This document shows, one piece after another, positions 8,414 through 16,087 of a stretch of DNA of 33,210 nt; position 1 is the stretch's first letter; each line of letters begins with the position of its first letter. A program made the position numbers and the translations under genes. Below the pieces are notes generated by a model. That model saw nothing but the letters and a program-made list of their open reading frames with translations, ran no database searches and was not told where the DNA came from. This DNA is from Parvularculaceae bacterium (GTDB lineage Bacteria; Pseudomonadota; Alphaproteobacteria; Caulobacterales; Parvularculaceae): positions 1-33,210 of the forward strand of contig JACADZ010000073.1 in the NCBI GenBank assembly GCA_013389105.1, given 5' to 3'.

Positions 8414-9933
8414 CGGTGATCGTCCTCCATCCAGGCGCCGCCTCCCTCGCCGATCTTCGCGCTGTATGGTCCGACGCCGGCGTCGCCCTGGCGAGCGAGG
8501 CTTACGCAAAGATCGACGCTGCGGCGGCCTCCATCGCGCGCATCGTGGCGTCGGGAAAGATCGTGTACGGCGTGAACACCGGCTTCGGCCTGCTGGCGTC
8601 GACGTGCATCGAGAAGGAGCGGCTTGCCGAGCTGCAGCGCAATCTCGTGTTGTCGCATTCCTGCGGTTTGGGACCGGACATCTCGCGCGAGGTCGTGCGC
8701 CTCGCGATGGCGCTGAAGGCGATCGGCCTGGCGCGCGGGCACTCCGGCGTCCGCCGCGAGGTGGTCGATCGCCTGTTGCTGATGCTGGAAAAGGATGCGC
8801 TCCCGTGCATCCCGGCGCAAGGCTCGGTCGGCGCTTCGGGCGATCTCGCCCCGCTTGCGCACATGTCCGCCGCGATGCTCGGCGTCGGCCGCGTGGCGCT
8901 CAGGGGCGAGATTATGCCGGCGGCGGCCGCGCTGCAAAGGCTTGGCCTGAAGCCGCTCGAACTTGGGCCGAAGGAGGGGCTGGCGCTGCTCAACGGCACG
9001 CAGGTCTCGACCGCCGTCGCGCTTGATGCGCTGTTCGCGGCGGAGCGCGTGTTCGCCGCCGCTCTCATCGCCGGCGCGCTGTCGGTCGATGCGCTGAAGG
9101 CTTCCGACGCGCCCTTCGACCCGCGCATTCACGCTGTGCGCGGCCAGCCGGGGCAGATCGCCGTCGCAACGTTTTTGCGAAACGCCGTCGACGGCAGCGA
9201 CATCCGCAAGAGCCATCTCGATTGCAGCCGCGTGCAGGACCCGTACTCCTTCCGCTGCCAGCCGCAGGTGATGGGCGCCGCGCTTGATCTCCTCAGGGGC
9301 GCCGCGAAGACGCTGGAGATTGAGGCGAACGCCGTCTCGGACAACCCGATCGTCTTTCCGGATACGGACGAAATCATTTCTGGCGGCAATTTCCACGCCG
9401 AGCCGGTCGCCTTCGCAGCCGATCAGATCGCGATCGCGCTTTGCGAGGTCGGGTCGATTTCGGAGCGGCGCTTCGCCGTGCTCATCGACCCGAAAATGAG
9501 CGGCCTGCCGGCGTTTCTCGTCTAGGACGGCGGCGTCAATTCCGGCTTCATGATCGTGCAAGTGACGGCGGCGGCGCTGGTGGCCGAGAACCGCAGCCTC
9601 GCCTTTCCGGCGAGCGTCGATTCGGTGCCGACCTCGGCGGGGCAGGAGGATCACGTTTCCATGGCGACGGGCGCAGCAAGGAAAGCGCGCGCGATCGCGC
9701 AGAACGCTGCGGGCGTCGTCGCCTGCGAACTGATGGCGGCCGCGCAGGGCATCGACTTCCACGCGCCGCGCAAGACGTCCGAGGCGCTCGCGCGCGTCCA
9801 TGCGCGTGTGCGGGCTGCGTCTCCCTTTGTCGAGCGCGACCGCTTCTTCGCGGACGAACTCGCCGCGCTGCAAGCTTCGGTCTTGCGCGGCGACTTCGCC
9901 GCGGATGCGGAAGCGATCTGCGCCTTGTTCTGA
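8410..9933 (+). pseudogene. hutH: Histidine ammonia-lyase interrupted by an in-frame TAG
   Basis: HutH removes ammonia from histidine to give urocanate, the first step of the pathway. The frame encodes the whole family protein (507 residues plus the stop at 9931-9933), except that codon 372 (9523-9525) is TAG. Before it are Y53 in YGVNTGFG and the Ala142-Ser-Gly triad that forms the MIO cofactor ([11 protein letters not shown]). After it, with no shift, come DGGVNSGFM and SAGQEDHVS, which holds the catalytic Glu. The usual residue at the TAG is Glu (FLV-E-DGG), so a GAG to TAG change is the simplest reading. The 371-residue product would lack catalytic parts. The downstream piece could restart only at the Met at 9550. 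Sequence error or amber suppression are alternatives. Confidence 0.85.
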
Positions 9934-9942
9934 AAGATGCAT

Positions 9943-9971
9943 AAAGGCCGCGCGAGCCCGCGCGGCCTTTT
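9943..9971. terminator. Rho-independent terminator after the hut operon, probably bidirectional
   Basis: A perfect 12-bp stem (9943-9954 with 9959-9970), AGCC loop and a TTTT run (9968-9971), starting 10 nt after the hutH stop. The A-rich other end makes it usable for the convergent M56 protease gene, which ends at 9991. Confidence 0.85.
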
Positions 9972-9990
9972 GCGGCGGAGTTTTAGAGGT

Positions 9991-11547
9991 CTATTGGCCG
10001 GCCGCTTCTTTCTCTGCGGCGGCGAGCTGCTCGCGGAGCTTCGACATCATCGCGGCGCGCTGATCGGCGGGGATGCTTTCGTCGCTCTCCAGCCGGGAGA
10101 TGGTCGCCCGCAGCGCCTCGGCTTTCGACTTCGGATCCCCGGTCGCCCTCGTGATCAGGCAGTTCCGTGTGACGATGCGCTTTTCTGCGCCGTCCTTCGA
10201 CTCGCTCTCGGCGAACACTCCGCCCTGGGCCTCACAGTCGGCGCGTGAGCCTTCCGGCGGCAGGGGCGGAAGCGGCGCGTCCGGCGGCGGCGTCGGACCC
10301 GGCGCGAACGCGGGCGGGGGCGGCGCCGCATCAAGATCAACTGTGCGGGCCTTGCCGTCCTTGCCCCGGATCACGATCGCCTGAGGCGCAGCGTCGCCGG
10401 CGCCATAGCTCTTCTCGGCGAGGAGCTTGCCGCCCGTTCCGAAGAGCTTCACCGATCTGACGCCATCTTCCTCACGGAACTCGATTCGCTTGGCGTTTTT
10501 GATCCCGTCATACTCGATCGATTCGTCCCCCTCGACTGCGATGATCTTGACGGCGCTGGTCTTGACGACCACGCGCTTTTCCTGGGGCTCTCCGGCCTGC
10601 GAATAGCTGGCGCTTGCAGCAACGCCGAGCGCAACCAGCGCGACGCCGATCGTGCGGGCCAGCCGCGAACGCCCGGTCATCCGGGTCTTCATGAGCATCA
10701 GTCTCTCCTTCAGTTGATGGGACATGGAAAGGCTCGCCGCGGGCGCCGAAACGACGCACGCGGCTGATTTCAGCATGGCCGAGCCATAGGCGTGCGCGAT
10801 GTCGGGTCGATTGCCGCAGCGCTCCATCACCGCGGCGTCGCACGTGGCTTCCTGGTCCGCGCGGAAGCGCGCGAAGGCCGCGTGCGCAAGCGGGTTCGGC
10901 CATTGCAGGGCGCGAAACAAGATGGCGGCGAGGGCGACTGCGAGATCGCTGCGCCGCACATGCTCGAACTCATGGGCGAGGGCGAGCCTGCGCTCGTCCG
11001 GCGTAAAAGCGGTCTCGAACGATGCGGGCAGAACAACGATCGGTCTAAGGACGCCGCAGACCAGCGGTCCGGTCTCCGTCGCGGCGACCAAGATCGGGAC
11101 GGGCTTCTTGAGACCCGCCTTGTCGGCGGCGATTGCGGCTTCGGCCGAAAGGCGCGCGGACGGCGCTGCTGCGCTGGTCGTCACGCGCCTCAGGAAGCTG
11201 CGCTGACGTGCGGCCTGCAGCAGCAGGAATACGGCTGCGCCGCCGCCCCATAGGGCGAGAAGGAGCGGCGCGGGATCGGCCGTAACCGGTTCGCCGGCGA
11301 TGGCTGCCGCCGAGGCGTCGATCATTTGGGCGACGTTGATTTTGTCCGGGGCGGAAGCGTTGAACGCGAGCGGCGCCGGGATTTCGGGCAGGAGGATCCG
11401 AAGCGCCGGCGCGAGCCACAGAAGGTAGGCGGCCTCGGCCCCGAAACGCCGGGCGATCGGCCTGCGGATGATCAAGATGACCACGATCAGCAGGCTGACG
11501 GATATTGTGGTTTCAGTCAGCCGCGCGAGGAGATCATTTGCGTTCAC
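9991..11547 (-). CDS. BlaR1-like M56 family metallopeptidase
   Basis: A 518-residue membrane zinc protease of family M56, the BlaR1/MecR1 type. Hydrophobic segments lie at about 12-29, 38-56, 94-113 and 296-314. The zinc site is HEFEH (192-196) with E233 (DQEATCDA) as probable third ligand. Instead of the beta-lactam-sensing penicillin-binding domain, the roughly 200-residue C-terminal part has a charged region, a proline-rich stretch near 405-430 and a helical tail, so the signal is unknown. The GTG at 11547 has AAGGAG 7 nt upstream and overlaps the BlaI-like stop by 14 nt. It probably cleaves the partner repressor in response to envelope or stress signals. Confidence 0.9.
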   Translation of the reverse strand: MNANDLLARLTETTISVSLLIVVILIIRRPIARRFGAEAAYLLWLAPALRILLPEIPAPLAFNASAPDKINVAQMIDASAAAIAGEPVTADPAPLLLALWGGGAAVFLLLQAARQRSFLRRVTTSAAAPSARLSAEAAIAADKAGLKKPVPILVAATETGPLVCGVLRPIVVLPASFETAFTPDERRLALAHEFEHVRRSDLAVALAAILFRALQWPNPLAHAAFARFRADQEATCDAAVMERCGNRPDIAHAYGSAMLKSAACVVSAPAASLSMSHQLKERLMLMKTRMTGRSRLARTIGVALVALGVAASASYSQAGEPQEKRVVVKTSAVKIIAVEGDESIEYDGIKNAKRIEFREEDGVRSVKLFGTGGKLLAEKSYGAGDAAPQAIVIRGKDGKARTVDLDAAPPPPAFAPGPTPPPDAPLPPLPPEGSRADCEAQGGVFAESESKDGAEKRIVTRNCLITRATGDPKSKAEALRATISRLESDESIPADQRAAMMSKLREQLAAAEKEAAGQ

Positions 11548-11911
11548 GCTTCAGCTCCTTCAGCAGGGCTTCGAGTTCGGCGATGTCTTCGCGCGAGACC
11601 TTGCCGCTGCCCGCGAGATTGGCGACCAGGGGCGCCGTGCGGCCGTCGAACAGGCGGTCGACGAACCACCGAGCCTCCTTGCGCGCGTATTGCTCACGGG
11701 TGATCGCCGGACAGTAGAGATAGCGCCGGCCGTCCTGCTCGAACCGGACCGCGCCTTTCTCGACCAGGCGCGCCAGCAGCGTTTTGACCGTCTGCGCGCT
11801 CCAGGACTTCTTCTTCCCGAGGCGTTCGGCGATGTCGCTTGCCGCGGCCGGCGCGGCCTTCCAGAGCTCTTCGAGCACGTCGAGTTCAGCCGGGGTGATC
11901 TTGTCCGCCAT
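11534..11911 (-). CDS. BlaI/MecI/CopY family transcriptional repressor
   Basis: A 125-residue winged-helix repressor of the BlaI/MecI family. The DNA-binding domain spans about residues 1-75 (LTPAELDVLEELW-like opening, SWSAQTVKTLLARLVEKGAV recognition helix). The C-terminal helices dimerise and carry the protease-sensitive site in relatives. The ATG at 11911 is preceded by GGAAGC; the upstream in-frame ATG at 12004 would run the coding region through the operators. It is co-transcribed with, and overlaps, the M56 protease gene, the standard two-gene arrangement. Two perfect palindromes directly upstream indicate autorepression. Confidence 0.93.
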   Translation of the reverse strand: MADKITPAELDVLEELWKAAPAAASDIAERLGKKKSWSAQTVKTLLARLVEKGAVRFEQDGRRYLYCPAITREQYARKEARWFVDRLFDGRTAPLVANLAGSGKVSREDIAELEALLKELKRERK

Positions 11912-11927
11912 TGCTTCCGGGTTATGG

Positions 11928-11939
11928 CTACAACTGTAG
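11928..11939. promoter_or_regulatory. BlaI-type operator 1 (near the start site)
   Basis: CTACAACTGTAG is a TACA-N2-TGTA dyad of the type bound by BlaI/MecI repressors. It lies 17-28 bp before the repressor ATG, over the predicted transcription start. Its centre is 25 bp from the second operator. Confidence 0.75.
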
Positions 11940-11968
11940 TCAGTAAGACCATCTACAGCTGTAGTCAA
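11940..11968 (-). promoter_or_regulatory. Putative promoter of the BlaI-M56 operon
   Basis: On the minus strand TTGACT (11963-11968) and TACTGA (11940-11945) are separated by 17 bp. The -10 is weak but the -35 is close to consensus. One operator occupies the spacer and the other the start-site region, so repressor binding would block polymerase. Confidence 0.45.
11953..11964. promoter_or_regulatory. BlaI-type operator 2 (core promoter)
   Basis: CTACAGCTGTAG is a perfect 12-bp palindrome with the TACA-N2-TGTA core. It overlaps the predicted -35 end and spacer of the operon promoter. Confidence 0.75.
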
Positions 11969-12011
11969 TAGGGCCGACCGACATGGCGCGCCGCTTCGCT
12001 TCACATTTGCG

Positions 12012-13274
12012 TCAAACCGGCACGGCGAGCCATTCCCGGCCTTTGAGCATCAGCCGCCAGTAGACCATGGGGAGAATCCGCTCCTTGAGGAGCCAGGCCT
12101 GCGCCGTCGGCTTCAGCCCGTCATTCACCCAGGCCGGGAAGGTCGGCTGCAGCTTGCCGTCATAGCCGAATTCCGCGAGCACGATCTTGCCGCGCTCGAC
12201 CGTCAGGGGACACGATCCGTAGCCCTCGTATTTCGACGGCAAGGGCGCGCCGTCCATGGCGGAAAGGAGATTCGCCGCGACCACCGGCGCCTGCTTGCGA
12301 ACGGCGGCCGCCGTCTTGGCGTTGGCGGTCGAGGCCGCGTCGCCGAGCGCAAACACGTTCGGGAATTTTTTGTGCCGCATGGTCTGCGGGTCGACGTCGA
12401 TCCAGCCGGCCTCGTTCACGAGCGCGCTCTTGCGCACGACGTCAGGCGTCGCCTGCGGCGGGCACACATGCAGAATGTCGAACTTGCGCACGATGCGGGT
12501 TGAGGCTCCGTCGGAAGACGTCTTATCGAAGAACGCCGTTCGCGCGGGTCCATCGACCGCAACGAGGTTCTCGCCGAAATTCAGCTGCGCCCGATACTTC
12601 TTCACATACTCCATCAGCGCTGGGACATAGGCGGCGACGCCGAAAAGCACGGCGCCGGCATTGCAGAAATGAATCTCGATCTTGTCGAGGACCTGCTGGC
12701 GCAGCCAGTAATCTGCGGAAAGGTACATGGCCTTCTGCGGGGCGCCGGCGCATTTGATCGGCATGGGCGGCTGCGCGAAGATCGCCGTTCCGGATTTCAA
12801 GTTCCGTACAAGTTCGAAGGTGTAAGGGGCTACGCCCTCGCGGTAGTTGGACGTGACGCCGTTCTTTCCTAGCGTCGCCTCGAGGCCCTCCACCCTGGCC
12901 CAGTCGAGTTTGATGCCGGGCGCGGCGACGAGAAATCGGTAAGGCAGGCGCCGGCCGTCGCGGAGCTTTATTTCGCTCGTTTCCGGACTGAACGCGGCGA
13001 CTTCCTGGCGGATCCACTCGACGCCGTTCGGGATGACGGCCTTAGTCGCCCGGCCGGTCTCCTCGAAGGAGAATATCCCGGCCCCGACCATCGTCCAGCC
13101 CGGCTGGTAGAAGTGCCGCTCCCGCGGCTCGACGACCGCGATCTTCAAGCCGCGCCGGCGTTTCAGAAGGCTCGCGGCGGCGGCGATCCCGCCCGCGCCG
13201 CCGCCGACGATGACGACGTCGTGGGCGGCAACTGAAGACAGGTGCGGGGAAGCCCTGCCTGCATTCGCGTCCAT
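12012..13274 (-). CDS. sqr: Sulfide:quinone oxidoreductase, eukaryotic (SQOR) type
   Basis: A 420-residue FAD flavoprotein that oxidises sulfide and passes electrons to quinone at the membrane. The dinucleotide site VVIVGGGAGGIAAA is at 20-33. The segment EPRERHFYQPGWTMVGAG and the redox-cysteine sites KCAGAPQK (C175) and GYGSCPL (C355) closely resemble the human SQOR cysteine motifs. A third FAD contact is VFALGDAAST. The C-terminus has the amphipathic MVYWRLMLKGREW segment expected for membrane attachment. The ATG at 13274 has GGGAGA upstream. It lies between the VIT transporter and the BlaI operators; joint regulation is possible but not shown. The likely role is sulfide detoxification or use as an electron donor. 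Confidence 0.88.
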   Translation of the reverse strand: MDANAGRASPHLSSVAAHDVVIVGGGAGGIAAAASLLKRRRGLKIAVVEPRERHFYQPGWTMVGAGIFSFEETGRATKAVIPNGVEWIRQEVAAFSPETSEIKLRDGRRLPYRFLVAAPGIKLDWARVEGLEATLGKNGVTSNYREGVAPYTFELVRNLKSGTAIFAQPPMPIKCAGAPQKAMYLSADYWLRQQVLDKIEIHFCNAGAVLFGVAAYVPALMEYVKKYRAQLNFGENLVAVDGPARTAFFDKTSSDGASTRIVRKFDILHVCPPQATPDVVRKSALVNEAGWIDVDPQTMRHKKFPNVFALGDAASTANAKTAAAVRKQAPVVAANLLSAMDGAPLPSKYEGYGSCPLTVERGKIVLAEFGYDGKLQPTFPAWVNDGLKPTAQAWLLKERILPMVYWRLMLKGREWLAVPV

Positions 13275-13344
13275 TGGTTCTCTCCCAAGCGTTTGGCACC
13301 CGGGGTCTATCCCGTCGGTCCTGCGCGCGCCCTTGCTTTCGCGG

Positions 13345-14388
13345 TCAAGCGGTCGCTACCCCGAAGAAGCGACCGATTCCGAACGTTGCGGCGCCGGCGA
13401 GCGCGCCGATGAAAAGCATTCTGGCGCCGCCAAGGAGCGCGCTCCGGCCAGAGAAAAAGCTCATGACGGCGCCGATCGCGAAAAGGGCGACCGCGGACAG
13501 AACGGCGGCGACCGGCAGCGCCCTTTCGCCAAGACCGAGCAGGAACGGCAGAAGCGGAACGAACGCGCCGGCGGCGAAGGCCAGGAACGAGAACAGCGCG
13601 GCTGCTGATGCGCTGCCGAGATCGTCCGGGTTCAGACCGAGCTCTTCGCGGGCGAGGGCGTCCAGCGCGACTTTAGGGTCGGCGACAAGGCGCCGCGCCA
13701 GGTTTCGCGCTTCTTCGATCGGGACGCCGCGCGCTTCGTAAATGAGCGCGAGCTCTTCCGCTTCCTCCTCCGGGTAGAGATCAAGCTCGGCCTTCTCCTG
13801 GGCGATCTGATGCTCGAACATCTCCCGCTGCGTGCGCATGGAGACATACTCGCCCGCAGCCATCGAAAAGGCGCCGGCGAGCAGCCCAGCGACCCCGGCG
13901 ACAAGGATGACGTCGCCGGCCGCCGACGCGCCCGCGACGCCCATAACCAGGCTCATGTTAGAGACGAGGCCGTCGTTGACTCCGAAGACGGCCGCGCGGA
14001 GCGAGCCGCCGCGGCCGCCGCCATGGCGCTTGCCGATCGCCGCGACGTCAGTCGGCATCGCATGACCGGCCGCCGCCGCGACCGTCTCAGTCCCGTTGTA
14101 GACGGACAGTCCGCGCACTTTGGCCGCGACAAGAAGCGGACGCGCCGCGCGTGGGCCGAGGAGGCCGACTGCCGCCGCGATGAGGCGCGCACGCAGCGAC
14201 GGCGAAAATTGCAGCAGCGCATTGTCGACGTCTTTGGCGATGATGGCCGCCTGCGCCTCGCCTTCAACGGCCATGCGGTCAAAGAGCGCCTTGAGCCTCG
14301 CATCCTTCTCCCGGCGCGCCGCCGCTCGTAAAAGGTAGGCGGCGGTCATCTCGGTTCGCCAGCGCTCGTTGGCGCTCAGGGTTCTCAT
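13345..14388 (-). CDS. VIT1/CCC1-type Fe/Mn transporter with N-terminal ferritin-like region
   Basis: A 347-residue membrane protein. Residues 130-347 are a VIT1/CCC1-family divalent iron/manganese transporter: GVNDGLVSNMSLVMGVAGA (about 136-154) and AGAFSMAAGEYVSMRTQ (171-187), a charged cytoplasmic helical region with many Glu (190-250), then two or three further membrane segments. Residues 1-95 resemble the ferritin/rubrerythrin-like domain fused to the transporter in MbfA-type proteins, but the ExxH of the di-iron site reads EGEAQ (43-47). The ferritin part may thus be structural only. The ATG at 14388 follows GAGGAAA. It probably exports or stores iron or manganese, and is upstream of the SQR gene on the same strand. 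Confidence 0.85.
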   Translation of the reverse strand: MRTLSANERWRTEMTAAYLLRAAARREKDARLKALFDRMAVEGEAQAAIIAKDVDNALLQFSPSLRARLIAAAVGLLGPRAARPLLVAAKVRGLSVYNGTETVAAAAGHAMPTDVAAIGKRHGGGRGGSLRAAVFGVNDGLVSNMSLVMGVAGASAAGDVILVAGVAGLLAGAFSMAAGEYVSMRTQREMFEHQIAQEKAELDLYPEEEAEELALIYEARGVPIEEARNLARRLVADPKVALDALAREELGLNPDDLGSASAAALFSFLAFAAGAFVPLLPFLLGLGERALPVAAVLSAVALFAIGAVMSFFSGRSALLGGARMLFIGALAGAATFGIGRFFGVATA

Positions 14389-14479
14389 AACGCGCGTTTC
14401 CTCTGATGCCGGCTGTTCGACCTGATTGCGACGCGCGTCAATGCGGCGTTATCCTGCCCCCTCAGATTCGGGGCGGCTC

Positions 14480-16087
14480 ATGTTGATTCGTTTTCTCGCA
14501 GCAGCGGCGCTGGCGGCCCTTCTGCCCCGCCCGGCGGGCGCCGCCGCCGGCGATGGACCTCGCCCAGAACTCGTGATCCGCGGAGCGACCATGATCAACG
14601 GCGCCGGCGCGCCGCCGCAGGGTCCCGTCGACATCGTCGTCGAGGACGGGCGCATCACGAAGGTTGTCGCTGTTGGAGCTCCGGGCCTTCCGATCGACCC
14701 AGACAGTCGCCCCAAAGCAGAACCGGGCGCGCGCGAGATCGACGCGCATGGCAAATATGTTTTGCCGGGCTTCATCAATCTGCACGGCCATATCCACACG
14801 GAGGAGACCGGTCAGGGCGTGCCGCCGGAATATATCTGGAAACTGTGGCTCGCGCACGGCATCACGACAGTGCGCGAACTTGGCAACGAGAAGGGCGCAA
14901 AGTGGACCGCCGAGATGGCGGCGAAGTCCGCGCGCAATGAGATCATCGCGCCGCGGATCTATCCCTATCCAGTGTTTCGCGGCTGGTCGGCGGGCGAAGT
15001 GGATTCGCCGGAAGCGGCTCGCGCGAAAATCCGGCGCCTCAAGGCCGAAGGCGCGCGCGGCGTGAAGTTCTTCGGCGCGCCCGAGGAAATCCTCTGGGCC
15101 GGGCTCGACGAGGCCAAGAAGCAGGGCCTCAAGACCACCATGCACCACGCGCAGCTCGATGTAGCGCATGCCGACGTACTCGACACTTCCGCGCACGGTC
15201 TTGGCTCGATGGAGCACTGGTACGGGCTGCCGGAAGCCCTGTTCGAGGACCAGACTCTGCAGCGTTATCCGGCCGACTATAATTACAACGACGAACAGGA
15301 CCGCTTCGGGGAAGCAGGCAAGCTTTGGACCCAGGCGGCGAGCCCCGGCTCAGAGCGCTGGAACTACGTGCGCGACACGCTCCTTGAGCGCGATTTCGCC
15401 GTCATCCCGACATTTTCCATCTACGTCGCAAGCCGCGACTGGATGCGATCGAGGCGGGCCGATTGGCATGACGATTACACGATGCCCTCGCTCTGGAAAT
15501 TCTTCGCCCCCGACCGTAACGCCCACGGCTCCTACTGGTTCGACTGGGGCACGGAAGAGGAAGCGGCCTGGCGCGACAACTACCGGCGCTGGATGGCGTT
15601 CGTGAACGACTACAAGAACCACGGCGGACTGGTCGGCGTCGGCGAGGACGCCGGCTACATCTACTCAACCTACGGCTTCGGCTATGTGACTGAGCTTGAG
15701 ATGCTGCGCGAGGCCGGCTTCTCGTCCCTCGAGGTTATCAAGGCCGCGACGCTCGACGGGGCGAAGATCCTCGGCGCGGAAGGCGAGATCGGCTCGATCC
15801 AGGTCGGCAAGCGCGCCGACCTCGTCATCCTTGGCGAGAACCCGCTCGCCAATCTGAAAGTTCTCTATGCGACGGGCCATATCCGCCTTGATCCGGAAAC
15901 GAACAAGCCGAAGCGCGTCGGCGGCGTCGAGACCGTGATCAAGGACGGCGTCGTCTACGACGCAAAGGCGCTCGCCGCCGAGGTTCGCGCAATGGTCGCG
16001 AATGAGAAAGAGCGCTCCGGCATTGCGTCCGGACCGATGCCGATCGTCGATTTCACCTACGAACCTAAGAAGGATCAAAGCCCGTGA
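14480..16087 (+). CDS. Exported amidohydrolase family protein
   Basis: A 535-residue metal-dependent hydrolase with a Sec signal peptide (MLIRFLAAAALAALLPRPAGAAA), so it acts in the periplasm. Residues 29-100 form the beta-sandwich, followed by the metal pair in NLHGHIH (H102, H104). Further candidate ligands are in TTMHHAQLDVAH, GSMEHW and GEDAGY. The C-terminal IGSIQVGKRADLVILGENP is diagnostic of imidazolonepropionase/prolidase-like amidohydrolases. The ATG at 14480 is chosen because the signal peptide begins there. The stop overlaps the next gene, an exported M20 peptidase, by 4 nt, suggesting joint breakdown of external peptides or N-acyl/cyclic amides. The substrate is unknown. Confidence 0.88.
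   Translation: MLIRFLAAAALAALLPRPAGAAAGDGPRPELVIRGATMINGAGAPPQGPVDIVVEDGRITKVVAVGAPGLPIDPDSRPKAEPGAREIDAHGKYVLPGFINLHGHIHTEETGQGVPPEYIWKLWLAHGITTVRELGNEKGAKWTAEMAAKSARNEIIAPRIYPYPVFRGWSAGEVDSPEAARAKIRRLKAEGARGVKFFGAPEEILWAGLDEAKKQGLKTTMHHAQLDVAHADVLDTSAHGLGSMEHWYGLPEALFEDQTLQRYPADYNYNDEQDRFGEAGKLWTQAASPGSERWNYVRDTLLERDFAVIPTFSIYVASRDWMRSRRADWHDDYTMPSLWKFFAPDRNAHGSYWFDWGTEEEAAWRDNYRRWMAFVNDYKNHGGLVGVGEDAGYIYSTYGFGYVTELEMLREAGFSSLEVIKAATLDGAKILGAEGEIGSIQVGKRADLVILGENPLANLKVLYATGHIRLDPETNKPKRVGGVETVIKDGVVYDAKALAAEVRAMVANEKERSGIASGPMPIVDFTYEPKKDQSP

Noticed and set aside
6737..8509. Long open frame on the minus strand opposite hutU
   Set aside because: Composition is Arg/Asp-rich with no family resemblance; it mirrors the hutU frame, as is common in GC-rich DNA. 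The same applies to other long antisense frames, such as 8230-9942 and 24894-26258.
8410..9933. hutH as two genuine separate genes
   Set aside because: The second part has no ribosome site or family-like start; the homology runs straight through the TAG without gap or shift.
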